From contig MSJH02000841.1 in NCBI GenBank assembly GCA_001931875.2, positions 253,277 through 317,276 of the forward strand: DNA of 64,000 nucleotides, read 5' to 3'. Position 1 is the first letter of the stretch; every line of letters begins with the position of its first letter. The position numbers and the translations under genes are program-made. Shown one piece after another: positions 21,893-34,368 of the stretch. The notes below the pieces were generated by a model. The model worked only from the letters and a program-made list of their open reading frames with translations, ran no database searches and had not been told where the DNA came from. Source of the stretch: Byssochlamys sp. IMV 00236. Taxonomy: Eukaryota; Ascomycota; Eurotiomycetes; Eurotiales; Thermoascaceae.

Positions 21893-22901
21893 ATGGCTTC
21901 AAAATTGATCCCCTCCTTCCCGCGGGTCGGCCGCCAACTCATCCCCCAGATTTCCAAGCGACAATGCCGCCCCTTCTCGGTTGGATCGCAGCTGCGGAGC
22001 GAGTCTCTGTTCGTGGTACGTTTCCAGACTACCGTTCAATTGTCGCCGACAATGGGCTATAAGTGGTCCTCAGGCAACATGATTATGTCCCAATTGGAGT
22101 TATCACTCGAATACTAATGATACACGTCGTCCAGCACCGCAATAGCCCGCAGAACAACCCCTCGATCCCTTTCAAGTTCAACGCTCAGAACCTCGCCCTC
22201 ATCGATGAGATTCTCAAGCGCTACCCCCCGCAGTACAAGAAGGCGGCTGTCATGCCCATTCTTGACCTTGGCCAGCGTCAGCACGGCTACACCAGCATCA
22301 GTGTCATGAACGAGGTGGCGCGGATTCTGGAGATGCCACCCATGCGTGTGTACGAGGTTGCGACTTTCTACACCATGTACAACCGGGAGCCGGTTGGCAA
22401 GTTCTTCGTTCAGGTTTGCACAACGGTACGTCATCAATTCGGTAGTCTCATTAACAGGATCGGCCCTTTCCGCCGAATTACTTCTTGAGCGAAACTTGGC
22501 TGATTTGCAACTCTTGATAGACTCCCTGCCAGCTCGGTGGCTGCGGCAGTGACAAGATCGTCAAGGCCATCACTGAGCACCTCGGAATCACTCCTGGTCA
22601 CACTACTGAGGACGGCCTCTTCACCTTTATCGAGGTTGAGTGCCTTGGAGCCTGTGTCAATGCCCCCATGGTCCAGATCAACGACGATTACTATGAGGAT
22701 CTCACACCTGAGTCCACCAAGTCTCTCCTGGCTGCTCTGAAGGAGTCTGCACTTGCTGCTGACAGTGGAAAGGTGGTCAAGGTTCCTGCTCCCGGTCCTC
22801 TGAGCGGAAGACAGTCCTGCGAGAACAGCGCCGGTCTGACCAACCTGCAGACCGTGGAGTGGAACCCGGAGACGATGATGCGGAAGGACGGAGAAATCTA
22901 A
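21893..22901 (+). CDS. nuo-24: NADH:ubiquinone oxidoreductase 24-kDa subunit (NDUFV2/NuoE)
   Basis: Peripheral-arm subunit of mitochondrial complex I that carries the N1a [2Fe-2S] cluster. Three exons (21893-22015, 22135-22425, 22521-22901; introns 119 and 95 nt) give 264 residues. Basic mitochondrial presequence ([20 protein letters not shown]), then [16 protein letters not shown], the conserved [35 protein letters not shown], and the cluster ligands C136 and C141 (CTTTPC, split by intron 2) and C179 and C183 (ECLGAC). The C-terminus [14 protein letters not shown] is typical of eukaryotic members. Intron 1 has a good branch site (ACTAATGA). A CCAAT box lies upstream. Convergent with the DNMT5 gene. 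Confidence 0.96.
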
Positions 22902-23634
22902 GCGTTTTTGATTTTTCTTATATCTCATCTGGTGTATCGGAAGTTTTCGTGTCCCTGGAATTTTATATGACCGGTAGCGGAGACAGGAAGACATGGCCGA
23001 ATGTTTATGTACAGTACATCTATGCTGCATGTTCTCTTCGTCGGATAGATGGGACATGGCCGAGAACGGCATAGTGGAGGTCGTTATTATGGAAACCATA
23101 AATTCAATACCAACTTTTAAAACTTTTACCTCTCATTCTAGTATCTACTGTTGCTTAGCCTGTAGTCTCTCTTAACTAGAGTATCGATATGTGATCTACA
23201 GGCTTATGAAATTATACTCAGGCACCTGCCCTTGCTATCTAGTTTAGAGAAGGTTAGATAGTAGTAATATGGTATTCTGTGCCCGTCATAGATATCAAGC
23301 TACTGACGGGACCTTGAATTTCGGTTTACTAGACCTTGAGAAATTACTAGTTTATGCGCTATGTACTGTAGTCCACTGGTGCCCGGTGTGATTGATATAG
23401 CTCATACCAATTCCAGAGTTAACTATGCTAGGTATCTTCATGATTCCTAAGCTACTCTACTAATATGGCATTCTGGCATTCACCAGTCCGCTATTCTAGA
23501 CACATCTCCTAATACTCGAGTGACAGGGAGGTGGTTGCTGGCGTGATATTATCAGTTCGGAATCAGATATCTCAGTATCATTTTGGTATTATTCACATCA
23601 AAAAAGAAACAATTTGCAATTTATCCCCCCCAGC
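22902..23634. other. Intergenic between convergent nuo-24 and DNMT5 genes
   Basis: 730 bp of moderately AT-rich 3' flanking DNA. The minus-strand open frame at 22434-23099 is mostly antisense to nuo-24. No gene is recognised. Confidence 0.5.
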
Positions 23635-26600
23635 CTAAACAACGCCTTCTCCAAGAGAAAGCCCTTCCCAACCACGGACGTCCAACCCCTGGATCTCTTC
23701 CTCCGGCACCAGGATGAATTCCTCCCCCCGCTTCACAACGACTCTCCGGCGCCTCTGTTGCAGGATATTGACATCGATGGTCGCCCCGGCCAGGAAATGG
23801 TAGATATGGACATGCTTTTTCTGTCCATACCGGCGGGAGCGACCAATGGCCTGCGTCATTGTCGCCTCATAGTCGTATTGGCTGCTTGCAAGCAGCGGGG
23901 ATAGAAAGACCACATGGTTCGCGCATTGGATGTTCCTGAGTAGAGGAGGCAAGTCAGTTAAAGGGGTCTCAAGCAGTCAAAAGCAGCTCATTCCTGGTTC
24001 ACTGATGGTTCACTTACAACCCGGCCGCGTTCTCTCCTCCTATGTTCAAGACGAGGACCTTGGCCTTGTTCGCCTGGAAATCCAGGACCTTTTGCGCGGC
24101 ACTCCGATCAGCGTGTCCTATTACCAGACAGGAGATCGAGGCGCGCTGCAGTGCCTGGGCTGCGGCTTCCTGGACTCCGGGAAATTGCGCAAACACGATG
24201 ACTTGATCATCGTGTGGTACCCGGGAGGGATCCTGGAGTAGTTGAACGAGGGCATCGAGCTTGGATCCACCATACGATGGTCCTACTGAGGCGTCGTTGC
24301 CTTCAACCAGCATGGGCGCTCTAATCACCCGATACTCCGGTGCGGCTCCTCTGCAGCCATCGACGGCGCATTCCTCTTTCATGACGACTGCTTTTACACA
24401 GTCGTCACACACGATATGACCGCAATGGCCGAGAACATGGACTTGGGTGCGGTCCGCTGTCTCGCGGCCACAAACAGAGCAGGAAAGGAGCTGGCGATCA
24501 CTTTGCAGCATCCGTAGAGAAGCCAGGAACCTCAGTGCCCTCTGTCGAAAAACCCACTCCCGCGTGAGGCTTCGAAGAGTCATCGCGACCTCACGTAATG
24601 CAGGGGCGAGGTCATCGTGCCCTGGTTTTTTCGGCCATGACTGGTCTTTTCGCAGAGGTTGTGTTGTTGTGGCGGGAGCAGCGTCTACCTCAAGTTTTAC
24701 CCTCTTGGTAGAGCGTTGGGATTTCGTATCAGGATCTTGTGTTACTTGGACGGCAGATCCAGAACCATCAGCACCTTCCGCAACCTCGTCTTCCTCCTCC
24801 GGTTGACCGCATTCAGCATTCTCCGTGGCAGGCTTGCCGGCACTCTTCATTTGCGCAATTTCTTCATCACTGATGAAGAAATCGTTCCAGTCTTCTGCTT
24901 TATATTGCCTCATTGCTGCGTCTATTAGAGGCTGCAGCTGCGAGGTAACATCTGTGTCCCCAAAGTTATGTCCAGAGACATTGTTAACAAAGTCATCCAG
25001 ATGCCTATGAGGCTCGCCTAACTCTTGAAAGAGCCATATGGCCAATTTGAGCTTCGATCTCACATCATTGATTAGCTCGTTGAGCTGCTCTGTTCTAGTG
25101 ACGATGAGATGGTCACAAGTCACAGGAGTCTGCAGCAATCCGCCTGAGCCAGTATCCAGAAGGAATGAGCAGCAGCGTTTCAACAATGCTTCTTGAGCGG
25201 ACTTGCTTGAGCCTATGAGCTCATTGATCCTTGCAACCTGGTCGTTATTGAATCTACCGCCGCCATTTCTCCTCAACTGCAGATCTTGGCTCATTAGTTG
25301 CATATAGAGTTCAAGATAGATGACGGTTTCTGCGGCAGACAGTTTAACGACACAAAAGTGCTCCGTCCACGGAATTTCGTCTATCTCAGCGATGTTCTGT
25401 TCCGCGTTAGCCGTTAAACAGCCGGTGTAGGCAGTGTCTTCTTCTTACCTGACGCATGAAACAGTCGAGGAATCTTTGCGCAACTTCGTGTCTGCGGTCA
25501 TGCCAGGCCTGGCTATGGGGAGTTTTGAAGGAAAGGAATTGCTCGGCATCTTTATGTCGTTTAGTACATGTTATTTCCAAGGGAAGGTCTCACTTACCAG
25601 ATCGCTCGGATCTCGCAGCTGCGAGGCGCGCATGCTGCGAATTAGAGGGATCTTCCTCATCAATCCCAAGACCAAGCCCCAGGAATTGTGCAATCGATTT
25701 CACATCGGAGAACCCGTTTAATGGTGGAGTCCCTGACAGAACCCATTTGGAACGAGCTTTCAAAGTCAGAAGCGTTGCGATCCTTCTCTCGTTCACATAT
25801 GTGAATTCGTCTATCACGATACGATTGAACTCGAACATATGAACTAGCACATTCCTGAGTGTCGTCCAGTCCTGGTTAGAGGATTTGATACCGAAGTCGC
25901 TGGCGTCGTCCCAAAGCTTTTCCTCCTCCTTTTTCTGCGGCAGTTTGCCTTTTTGAACAGCACTCAACTTTCGTTTGTTCCCAGATGCAGGGCCATCAGC
26001 TTCTAGATCCTGACCGGTGTTCATCTCCACTTGCTGTTTCTCTTCTTGAGCCTTGGCGAACTGCTTTCCCTTGAGCCGCTTTGACGGCACGTAAGTGTAG
26101 TAGGCATTTGCTTCCTTGAGATCTTTACGTTTCTCTGAAATGGCATGGAGTAGTTTCCGAGGACCTTCCTCTCGCAAGATGTTAACGTTGTTTGCAATAC
26201 TTTCGAGGGTCTCGTTGAACCACTGATCGAAGATGCGTCCATCCCTCAAAGGGGCAGATGGGGCCGCAGCAAATTGTTCGACGCGGTTATAATAAGCAGC
26301 ACCGTTGAACACACTCCATGACAGAAGAACAATATCTGCCTCTTGGAAGTTTGCGATGGACTTACTTTTCAGGGACGCTGCCGTGGATATGACGAGGAGT
26401 TTATATGTATTTCCCAGAAACTTGCGAATTTCAGCCTGCCATTGCTTCACCATTATTTGGGGCACAATTATCAAAGTTGCTTTGAGTGGGATTGATCCAT
26501 CCACAAGTCCTGCATCCTTGATCAATCGTCGCTTATCTATCTGGGATTGTGTGTCGATCAGGCCGAGGGTCACTGCAGTTTTCCCGTACCCAACTTCATC

Positions 26601-29600
26601 AGCCAGGATTCCACCGCGAACTACCTTCTCGACCATTGCTTTCCCCTCAGCGCGCCACATCATAGAAGGGAGAAGAGCTTCCTCAACTTCCTCTTCCTGG
26701 AATGGCTGAGCGTTGTCGTCCTCTTGAGAGATCATCCACTGCAGGGAACGCAACTGCTCGGGACGGAGTTTCATATTCCGGAAGTTTGGTGGCTGAGAGC
26801 AGGATGTTGTATCTTTATTGCTCATCAGAATGAATCCTCTCGATCCGATTTCTTTGATATCCGGAGCGTTTGGAACGAGACGCCAGCTAAGCTCAACCTC
26901 CTGGCAGATTCTGGGACCCACGAGGTTATCGTAGGCTTGGTGCAACAGGGTACTTATGTTCACAGCGAGTTTGAGATGCACAATGTTCTCTTCGTCCACC
27001 ATGCTGAAAGCCACAAAAGCCGATGGGCGTGACTTGATGTTTCTTTCATATGTGGCAGCTTCGAAAGGGTCCTCATAAGGCACGATAGTTTCGCGACGAC
27101 CAAGACCCCATATTGTTCGTGGCTTTTTGGGGGCGCACACGGAGCATATCGTTTCTCCCGGATCAGAAATGTATGCAGAAACTAGGTTCCAATCTTCAAA
27201 ATCAGATATGTCTGATGATTTCTGTATCAACCACGCGAAGTCACTAAGGAATCCTGCCGACTCCATCAGATTAGTAGATTGCCACGACCCGGGCTTCCAA
27301 GACGACGGTATTTCCGACACGGGAACTGCGAACTCCATGAGAACGACGTTAGAATTGTGGCACTCAACATCACCAATAGTCAGAGTATTCATGGTAGAGA
27401 GAGTGCGGTACGTTATTTCCGAGTCATTGAACGTATCAAGTCTCATTGTGTCGCACTTGGTCCACTTTCTGTAGAAGAGATCCACCTCAGATTTCTCCTC
27501 GTTAACGTCTGCTGATCGCCATTTATGACTGAGCTCCCCCAAGATAGAACGGCGGGCATTTCCAATGAGACGCTCATGCGAGAACGAAAAGACGAACGGG
27601 TCCAATTGGGGGTCGGCACGTTTTGTCGGATCCAGAAAGAGATAAACAGGAGGACTGTTCTGCGAAGCCAATCTCCTATGCAAAGAAGCACAAGCTGTAC
27701 CGCAATCAGGAAGCAGCTCATATGTGCCACGGACATCTATTTCCAAGTCTTTGATAGCCTCATCCGATCCAGAGACAAGAAGGTTATTCCAGACCTTTGC
27801 GTCAAAAAAGTGACCATCTTGGAGTCCAACTTTCGACTCGTATGCAGCAATCTGAGATCCAGTGCCGCAGATTTCCAAAGTGGTCTTAGAGCTGACAGGA
27901 GCACATATCTCCCACTGTCCTTCAAGAAGTGAACCAGACTTTGCGCTCATTCTGGCAATGGGCTTTCCAAAAATCTCGCGGTTTATCGACGTGGCTGGCT
28001 CGTCCACTGAGGGTTTTACGTACAGAAGCCACTCAACCTTGTCATCATGAATCTCTAAGCACAGTCTGGAAGAGGGGCCATCATATAGCACGGTCCAGTT
28101 TCTAGCCCGTTTGATAGACAAGAAACGGAGCTCGTCTCCAAATGCGCGACACACGGATTCCAAAAATCCATCCCATATGTTGTGCGGGCAATCCAAGTCC
28201 CTCTTGAGGTCGTGGTAGTCGTGATCTGAGATTCCAGAGAGTATCAAACGCATTGGGATTATTTGCTTAAGTTTTGTCAAAAACTCCACAGGGTCTTTTC
28301 GGTTTTCCAAAGTCCAATTCGGGAGAGCATGGTAATCATGGGCTGGGTTTCCTGAACAGACTGTACAGGCAGTGTGTCCGCAGAGTGAACATTGAAGAAT
28401 ACCCTTGCGTTTGATAGTGGCTTGACCTTCGCAACGACACAGCTGCGAGCTCCTTTTCGCCTCGTCGAGTATTTCAGTTATTTCAATCTCGGTACTTTCG
28501 GTAAGTCGTAGAGATCGTTCGATCATCTCATAACTATCGTTTGGGAAGATCGTCATGCTATCTTCGTTGTCATCTTCTGGATCTGCGAAGCTACCGTTCT
28601 CGAGAACCTTGTATCCGCAAATCAAGGCTGATAAGATAGCTGTCCCAACTACAGTTGAAGTCATCGCGTTCCCTGCCAAATCTTGCAAGTCTCTTTGGGA
28701 CTCCCTGGTCAGAATCAGTCGGTCAAGAGGTAAACCTTGCAAAGAGAGTGATTCCAGTCCGCAGAGTGGACCGCCTCTCGTTGTGATGTATGGAATGCCG
28801 CTGGGAGTGATACATCCCACGATCCCGAACTGGCGAGTATCGATTTCACGGTCTATGCCTTGGGACAGTTCGAGGAAACGTCTATCTGGACGTTAGTCTA
28901 ACACTTATTGCGAGCTTAAGGACAACTACTTACTCTTTGTAGTTAATATCGTACCTATTGGTACGAAGCGTGCGCAAGAAATTCATGTCCAGAGTGTCCC
29001 AGATACGCTCGGGTTGTACTCGTGACCAGTCCTGCCAGACAAAGTCAGGCATGTTACAAGAACCGTGGTCCTGGAACTTGGACAGAGGCCGCTTGTATCC
29101 AAGTTTGTTGTTCAAACGGTAGCTCTGATGACGAGCTTGGTACTTGGACCAGTTGGCAGTGCGAGATCTGCTGCTGGCGCTTTTCTCAGCCATGTCCTTC
29201 TGAATACGTTCAAGTCTGGGATCATCGTCGTCAAGAATAAACGCAGATGCAGGAGAGCTTGCGCGACGTTCGAACTGCGCAAATATTTGCGCCCACTCGG
29301 CAATAGCATCATTTGCGATCTGGTCACATCCCTCGCGCTGTCGGTCAATACAAATCATGTATCCTCGTTCGCGAGTCTGTGGGATATAATAATCTTTAGT
29401 GTCAACTATCGTGAAGGCGGCAGCATAACCGATCTTCTGCCAGTCTTCGGCGGCCTGCGCCCATGGGGCACCTTTCACATTTTCGAGAATGACCAAGGGT
29501 GGCCGGTAGACTTTGGCATAGTTCAGGATTCCATAGAAGGTAGAGCCTGACTCCCCCTTATCTTCTAGGGACTTCTTCTGATTATTCAGGTTTGAGAAGT

Positions 29601-30390
29601 CGACACATGAAGCGCCCGCTATGAGGATATCGGGGTTCTTGGGGATCGGTTGTAAGGCTCCGTATGCCGTGACACTAGACTGTTAGTCAACGTATGTTTG
29701 ATTAGGAAGGTATGTCTTATACACTTACGCTTCTGATCCTTGCATCTGGGTAACGTCTCTAAAAATCAGGGGCGGATGGAAGTTCGTCTCGATGTATGCT
29801 TGTTTCAGAACAACTATTTCCGCACTGAATAGGTGGTCGAATTTGAAGTCGATACCGAAAATGTTTTTCAGACCTGGATAGATCAGTCAATACCATTCTT
29901 GCGGAGATCCTTGAGTTATGAAAAGATAATACATACTCTTCCCGACCATCTCCAAGGCAAGTAGAGGGCTTTCAGTGCCGGAACACATAGTCACGACCCT
30001 CAGCTTCCTCGAACCCATATAGGTCAGGAAGTCTACCAATCCAAGCTGTATGGCACGTCTAGTGATATCATCAAAGATATCCTTCAGGTTGTGAATAGGG
30101 GGTAAAGTCGGGTCAAGACCACTCTGGGAGATATCCATGGGAATCCTCGACCTCAGGATCTCCGGTATGTCACCTTCATAATCTTGCAGGGAATCAGAGA
30201 CAGTGATCTTCTTTTGACGCGTCGAACGTGCCAATACTGGAACAGTATATTCCTTTCCTGATTTCCCTGCAGAAGACATTTCAGGACCATTATTGTCATT
30301 ATCCTGACTGGTCTCTGAGGTTGGAGGCGCCTTGTTGCCAGACTCAGCAGGACGCCTCGACGCAGAACGCGTCTTTCTCGGCGGCACCAT
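23635..30390 (-). CDS. dnmt5: DNMT5-type cytosine methyltransferase with RING and SNF2 ATPase
   Basis: ATP-dependent CG DNA methyltransferase class; Cryptococcus Dnmt5 is the characterised maintenance enzyme. Seven exons (29937-30390, 29729-29873, 28934-29674, 25598-28881, 25449-25549, 24018-25396, 23635-23935; introns 48-82 nt) keep frame for 2134 residues. Basic N-terminus. Methyltransferase: motif I VVTMCSGTES (about 132-141), catalytic Cys223 in GASCVDFSN, ENVKG (Glu264), QTRERGY, and LTRE..LQDLAGNAM. A Cys-rich knuckle (about 595-632) follows. SNF2 part: ILADEVGYGKT (about 1208), DEFTY as the DEAH box (1471), then a RING finger (C1881-C1923, CSVCG ... HCGHIVCDDC), and helicase-C with QAIGRSRRYGQ. 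All key residues are present. No chromodomain was seen at the N-terminus, unlike Cryptococcus. The exon models are mine and need RNA support. Confidence 0.93.
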
Positions 30391-31938
30391 GTCTGAGATG
30401 ATTCTTGAAGATATTATCCAGATATCAAGCTTCCGTATCTCCAGGTACTGCCTTTATGGCTTTCCTGAGGAGTAATAGTGAGTATTTTGATAGAAAGAAG
30501 TATAGGGCACGTCCGATCACGTGGAGGTGAATGAGAGGAGGGGGTTAGGACGTGAAGGATCTTAAGTTTGATGAGGTTTGTGACAGTTTAGAAGTGGGCA
30601 CGCGAAAGATTGGCCTCACTTGCGCGCAAGTTTTCACAACATTTCCTTTGTTGACAGCACATGTCCCCTTTGGGGCTAGAGTCGTGAAAGCCCAAGCCTG
30701 GCTGCACGAAGATGGGATGGGCGAGCTGTACCATGATTTGTACCCTGTTCAGGAATACATCCTATGGGAATTGCATAATGCTTTATGTACGGGGGGAGAT
30801 ATTACTAGTCATATTGTACAGAAAAGCTTGAATTCCTATATCTCTGGGAGAGAAAGGTTCTATATTGATGGTTTGAATGGAGCAAGGAATCTATGTATTT
30901 TGATCCTTATTCCGATATTTTCTCTTGAATCACAGCACCTAGAAAGGTAGGTACTTACCACAGTATTGCCACAGCAAAGTTCTAAGAACGATTTTCCTTG
31001 ACACCTCAGATCGCGAATGGGTATTGAGTCTGTTCTTCCACAAAGCTCTCGTCCGCGGTTTGAGCATTCAGTCAAAGTAGATTCTAGTGTCTCTGTTTCT
31101 ATGTATATATTCCGCTACCATGTTGAATGTGTAGCCCTGATTCCCTGTCCATGCATAGGTAAGACCGGAAGAACGAAAAGGGTCCAAAAGCTCAACGCAG
31201 TGATACGGGTTTTGCTCTAATATGGACTGTTAGTTTGATACCCTGAATACGGATCATTACCACCTATAACATAGGGCCGTTAAACAGAACGGAGATATTC
31301 AATGAGGTCCGGTCAAGGAGTTCTTCGACATCCTATGGCGAGGAGACATAATTAACAGTGGGGGCCTGTATATATTAGCAGGAAACACTCCGTAAGGAAG
31401 TCTCGAGCAGTCCCGACCTTGCTATCCATAATGGATCTATGACGCTAGAATAGTATTCATCTGAAGTGTCTTAATGGGAAATTGAATATATAGTTCCCGG
31501 GTCGTCAATACAAAGTTTTGCCAAGAATTGCGAGATTCTGCTAAGTAACCCTCATGGGTGAACTGCTTAGTTACAACTTACGAGGGAGCATTTACGAGGT
31601 CTCAAATAGCAGTCAAGAAGCCTTCATCCGCTCATAATATGTTTTTTTATTCCTGGCACTATTTCTACCAGAGAATAAATTATGTCCTAGATACACAATA
31701 CGCAAAGAAATACCTGGCAGTTCAAGCAGATGAGGCATATCGCAACCACCATTCAAAACGAGATCGATCATACCGTAGCTGCAGACGCTCTGGACCATTT
31801 CACACCAAATAGTGCATGCAACCTTGTGACAAACCTTCCAGTTTACGCCATCCATTCCCAGTTAAAATTACCGCCGTTTCTGCGAGAGATAAGAAGAGAC
31901 AGAGACATCGCGTAAGCGTTAGGAGATATCGAAACGCA
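30391..31938. other. Intergenic between DNMT5 promoter and rna15
   Basis: A 1.5-kb gap that holds the DNMT5 promoter. Plus-strand open frames at 30552-30950 and 31558-31812 lack any family resemblance. Nothing else is recognised. Confidence 0.5.
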
Positions 31939-32876
31939 TTACCTGCCTGCGCCTTGCATCAACTGTTGGCGCAGAAGCATGATCTGACTCCGCTCCACTG
32001 GAGGCAGTGCATCTATGGCAGCCTGAGGCATGCTCAGGACCTGCTGCAACAGTTCGTCTTGGCCGGGAACCTGTTGCTGCGCAGGCATTGGCTGTTGTGC
32101 CTGCGGAGGTGCAAAAGGAGCGTTATGGACTGGTGGTGTCGATATTTGGCCTGGGACAGATGCGTAAGGCTGATAGGGCTGAGCAGCTGCAGCAGCAGCA
32201 GGCTGTGCTGCTTGTTCAACAACGGATCCTAGCGTGCTGTAGTCGACTAGGTTCATAAGAAGTAATGCTTGGAATATGGCATAGGCAAGCTGAGGGGCTT
32301 GTCGAAGGAGCTCTGTAGCTCGCGCAGGATCTGCGACTGCCAAAGATTTCATCTGAGAGAGCACATCGAGTAGTTGAGGAGGAGAGAGTGACGAAAGAGT
32401 CTGAGAAATCGCATTTGGACAATCCAGGTGTGGTGGTACGTCGACGCCAGGAGGGAGAGGAGGCAAAGACGTTGATTGTTGCTGGTATCCTGACTGGCTA
32501 TCAGGAGCCTGTCCGGCCATCTGGGATTGCTGAGAGTAGTCGGGAGGAATCGAATCCTTCTCGTTATTGTGTGGCCAATCAACCCGGATCTTCCTTCCCA
32601 TGATCTCGTAGTCGTTCAGATTTCGAACAGCAGAAGCAGCAGCATCTGCATCTGCGAAGTCGGCGAACCCATAACCCTTCGGCTTGCCTGTCTCAGGATT
32701 CATCATGAGGCGGAATTTCGTCACCGTTCCAGCGGAACTGAGGATGTCTTTCACCTGCTCTTCAGTGAGGTCTTTGTATGGTCAGTATGTTCACTGTCTA
32801 CGATAAGGTCAGGCAAGCACATACTGTAGGGTATATTCCCCAAGAAGACACTTTTTCCTTGTCTTTCTGGCGCCAT
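31939..32876 (-). CDS. rna15: Cleavage/polyadenylation factor Rna15 / CstF-64
   Basis: RNA-binding subunit of the CF IA / CstF complex that recognises the downstream or A-rich element during mRNA 3' end formation in the nucleus. Two exons (32825-32876, 31939-32771; intron 53 nt) give 294 residues. RRM at about 8-85 with RNP2 (SVFLGNIPY-N, split by the intron) and RNP1 (KGYGFADF). Hinge domain at about 125-195 (SLSPPQLLDVLSQMKSLA, PARATELLRQAPQLAYAIFQAL). Gln/Pro/Ala-rich linker, then the C-terminal helical domain (ELLQQVLSMPQAAIDALPPV..QIMLLRQQLMQG). It is divergent from prohibitin-2 with 364 bp between start codons. Confidence 0.94.
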
Positions 32877-33240
32877 ATTTGCGACTGAGCGGGCGCTTTA
32901 GCAAGCCCTGCGTTGGGTGAAACACGCGTAGTCGACGTCTCAAGCAAAAACTGGGAAACAAAGGATCTGATAGACGCTAAACGGAAGCAGCAAGCCTAAG
33001 ACAGGGACAACCGATCTTCCTCTCCTTTGGGGCTCCCAGCAAGCTGCACAAGATTGTTGCAATGCTTCCTCACGATTCAGGAAGAGCTCCGCGGGCGAAG
33101 CTCCAGGCGTGTCCCCATCCGTACTAGGGCGATCGCCCAAACTTTTGACCTTCCGCCGAGCTCCTCCACCCGCCAGGCCCATCTCCAGACGAACCGAAGG
33201 CGCTGTCGCGACCTTACGCATTTCTTCCACGAACAACATC
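32877..33240. promoter_or_regulatory. Bidirectional promoter, rna15 and phb2
   Basis: 364 bp separate the divergent start codons. No specific site was identified with confidence. Confidence 0.5.
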
Positions 33241-34368
33241 ATGTCTGGCTCACCGCGGGATCAATGGGAGCGACTCCAGCTCATGCTGCAGAACCGCGGC
33301 AACCGGGGTGGCTTCGGTGGCTTTGGGGGCTTCCCAAGCGGAGGTGGTAGAGGCGCATTTGGCGGCCTTGGAGCAGTTGTCCTGATCGTGGCAGGAGGAT
33401 ATGCGCTATCGAATTCTATCTTCAACGGTGAGGCAGCCTCGTGTTCCATATATCTCCTATGGCTTTTTCGCTGATGCATCATGGTGCAGTCGATGGTGGT
33501 CACCGGGCCATCAAGTACACTAGAATAGGTGGAGTGAAGAAGGAAATCTACAATGAAGGTAAGCAGGCCTACTCACGAATGCCAGGACTTTGTATCTAAG
33601 CTGACTTTTTCATCCAGGAACTCATTTCAAGATTCCTTGGTTCGAGACTCCCATCGACTACGATGTCCGCGCAAAGCCTCGCAACGTTGCATCCCTCACT
33701 GGAACCAAGGACCTCCAGATGGTTAATATCACCTGCCGTGTCCTGTCGAGACCACGAATCGAAGCCCTTCCTCAGATTTACCGAACCCTCGGACAGGATT
33801 ATGATGAAAGAGTCCTCCCGTCCATCGTTAACGAGGTGCTGAAGAGCGTTGTCGCTCAATTCAACGCCAGTCAGCTGATCACTCAGCGTGAGAATGTTGC
33901 CAGACTCGTTCGCGACAACCTTGCCAGAAGAGCTGCTCGCTTCAACATTACTCTGGATGATGTCTCCCTTACGGTAAGTTATGACGCTGGGCACCCTTTT
34001 GTGCCGTTGAGATCATCCGCTAATATATCTTCCTTTTCCAGCACCTTGCCTTCTCCCCCGAGTTTACGGCTGCTGTTGAAGCCAAGCAGGTCGCCCAGCA
34101 AGAGGCCCAGAGAGCTGCTTTCATTGTCGACAAGGCCCGCCAAGAGAAGCAGGCTACTATCGTCCGCGCACAGGGTGAGGCTCGCTCTGCAGAGCTGATC
34201 GGAGATGCGATCAAGAAGAGCAAGAGTTACATTGAGCTCCGACAGATCGAGAACGCAAGGAACATTGCTCAGATCCTCCAGGAAGCCGGTGGCAAGAACA
34301 AGCTCTACTTGGATTCCCAGGGTCTGGGTCTGAACCTGAACGCCGAGGGCAACGGTGAGAAGAAATAA
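33241..34368 (+). CDS. phb2: Prohibitin-2, mitochondrial inner-membrane scaffold
   Basis: Forms ring assemblies with prohibitin-1 in the inner mitochondrial membrane, guarding membrane proteins and the m-AAA protease. Four exons (33241-33427, 33490-33558, 33618-33973, 34042-34368; introns 62, 59 and 68 nt) give 312 residues, normal length. Gly/Phe-rich N-terminus (the repeated GGFGG is typical of fungal Phb2), membrane anchor [18 protein letters not shown] at about 45-62, then [26 protein letters not shown]. The SPFH domain includes [19 protein letters not shown] and [20 protein letters not shown]. The long C-terminal coiled coil starts [20 protein letters not shown]. All splice junctions restore the family sequence exactly. 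Confidence 0.97.

Noticed and set aside
22434..23099. 221-codon minus-strand frame
   Set aside because: Mostly antisense to exon 3 of nuo-24, whose protein is unmistakable.
30552..30950. 132-codon plus-strand frame between DNMT5 and rna15
   Set aside because: No conserved motif, no family resemblance, and poor protein-like composition in the second half.
31843..31942. A last intron (31880-31942) in rna15 that would add 11 residues ending NWEWMA
   Set aside because: Splice signals are passable, but the family C-terminus ends just after the LLRQQLMQ helix, as the unspliced form does. The simpler model was used.
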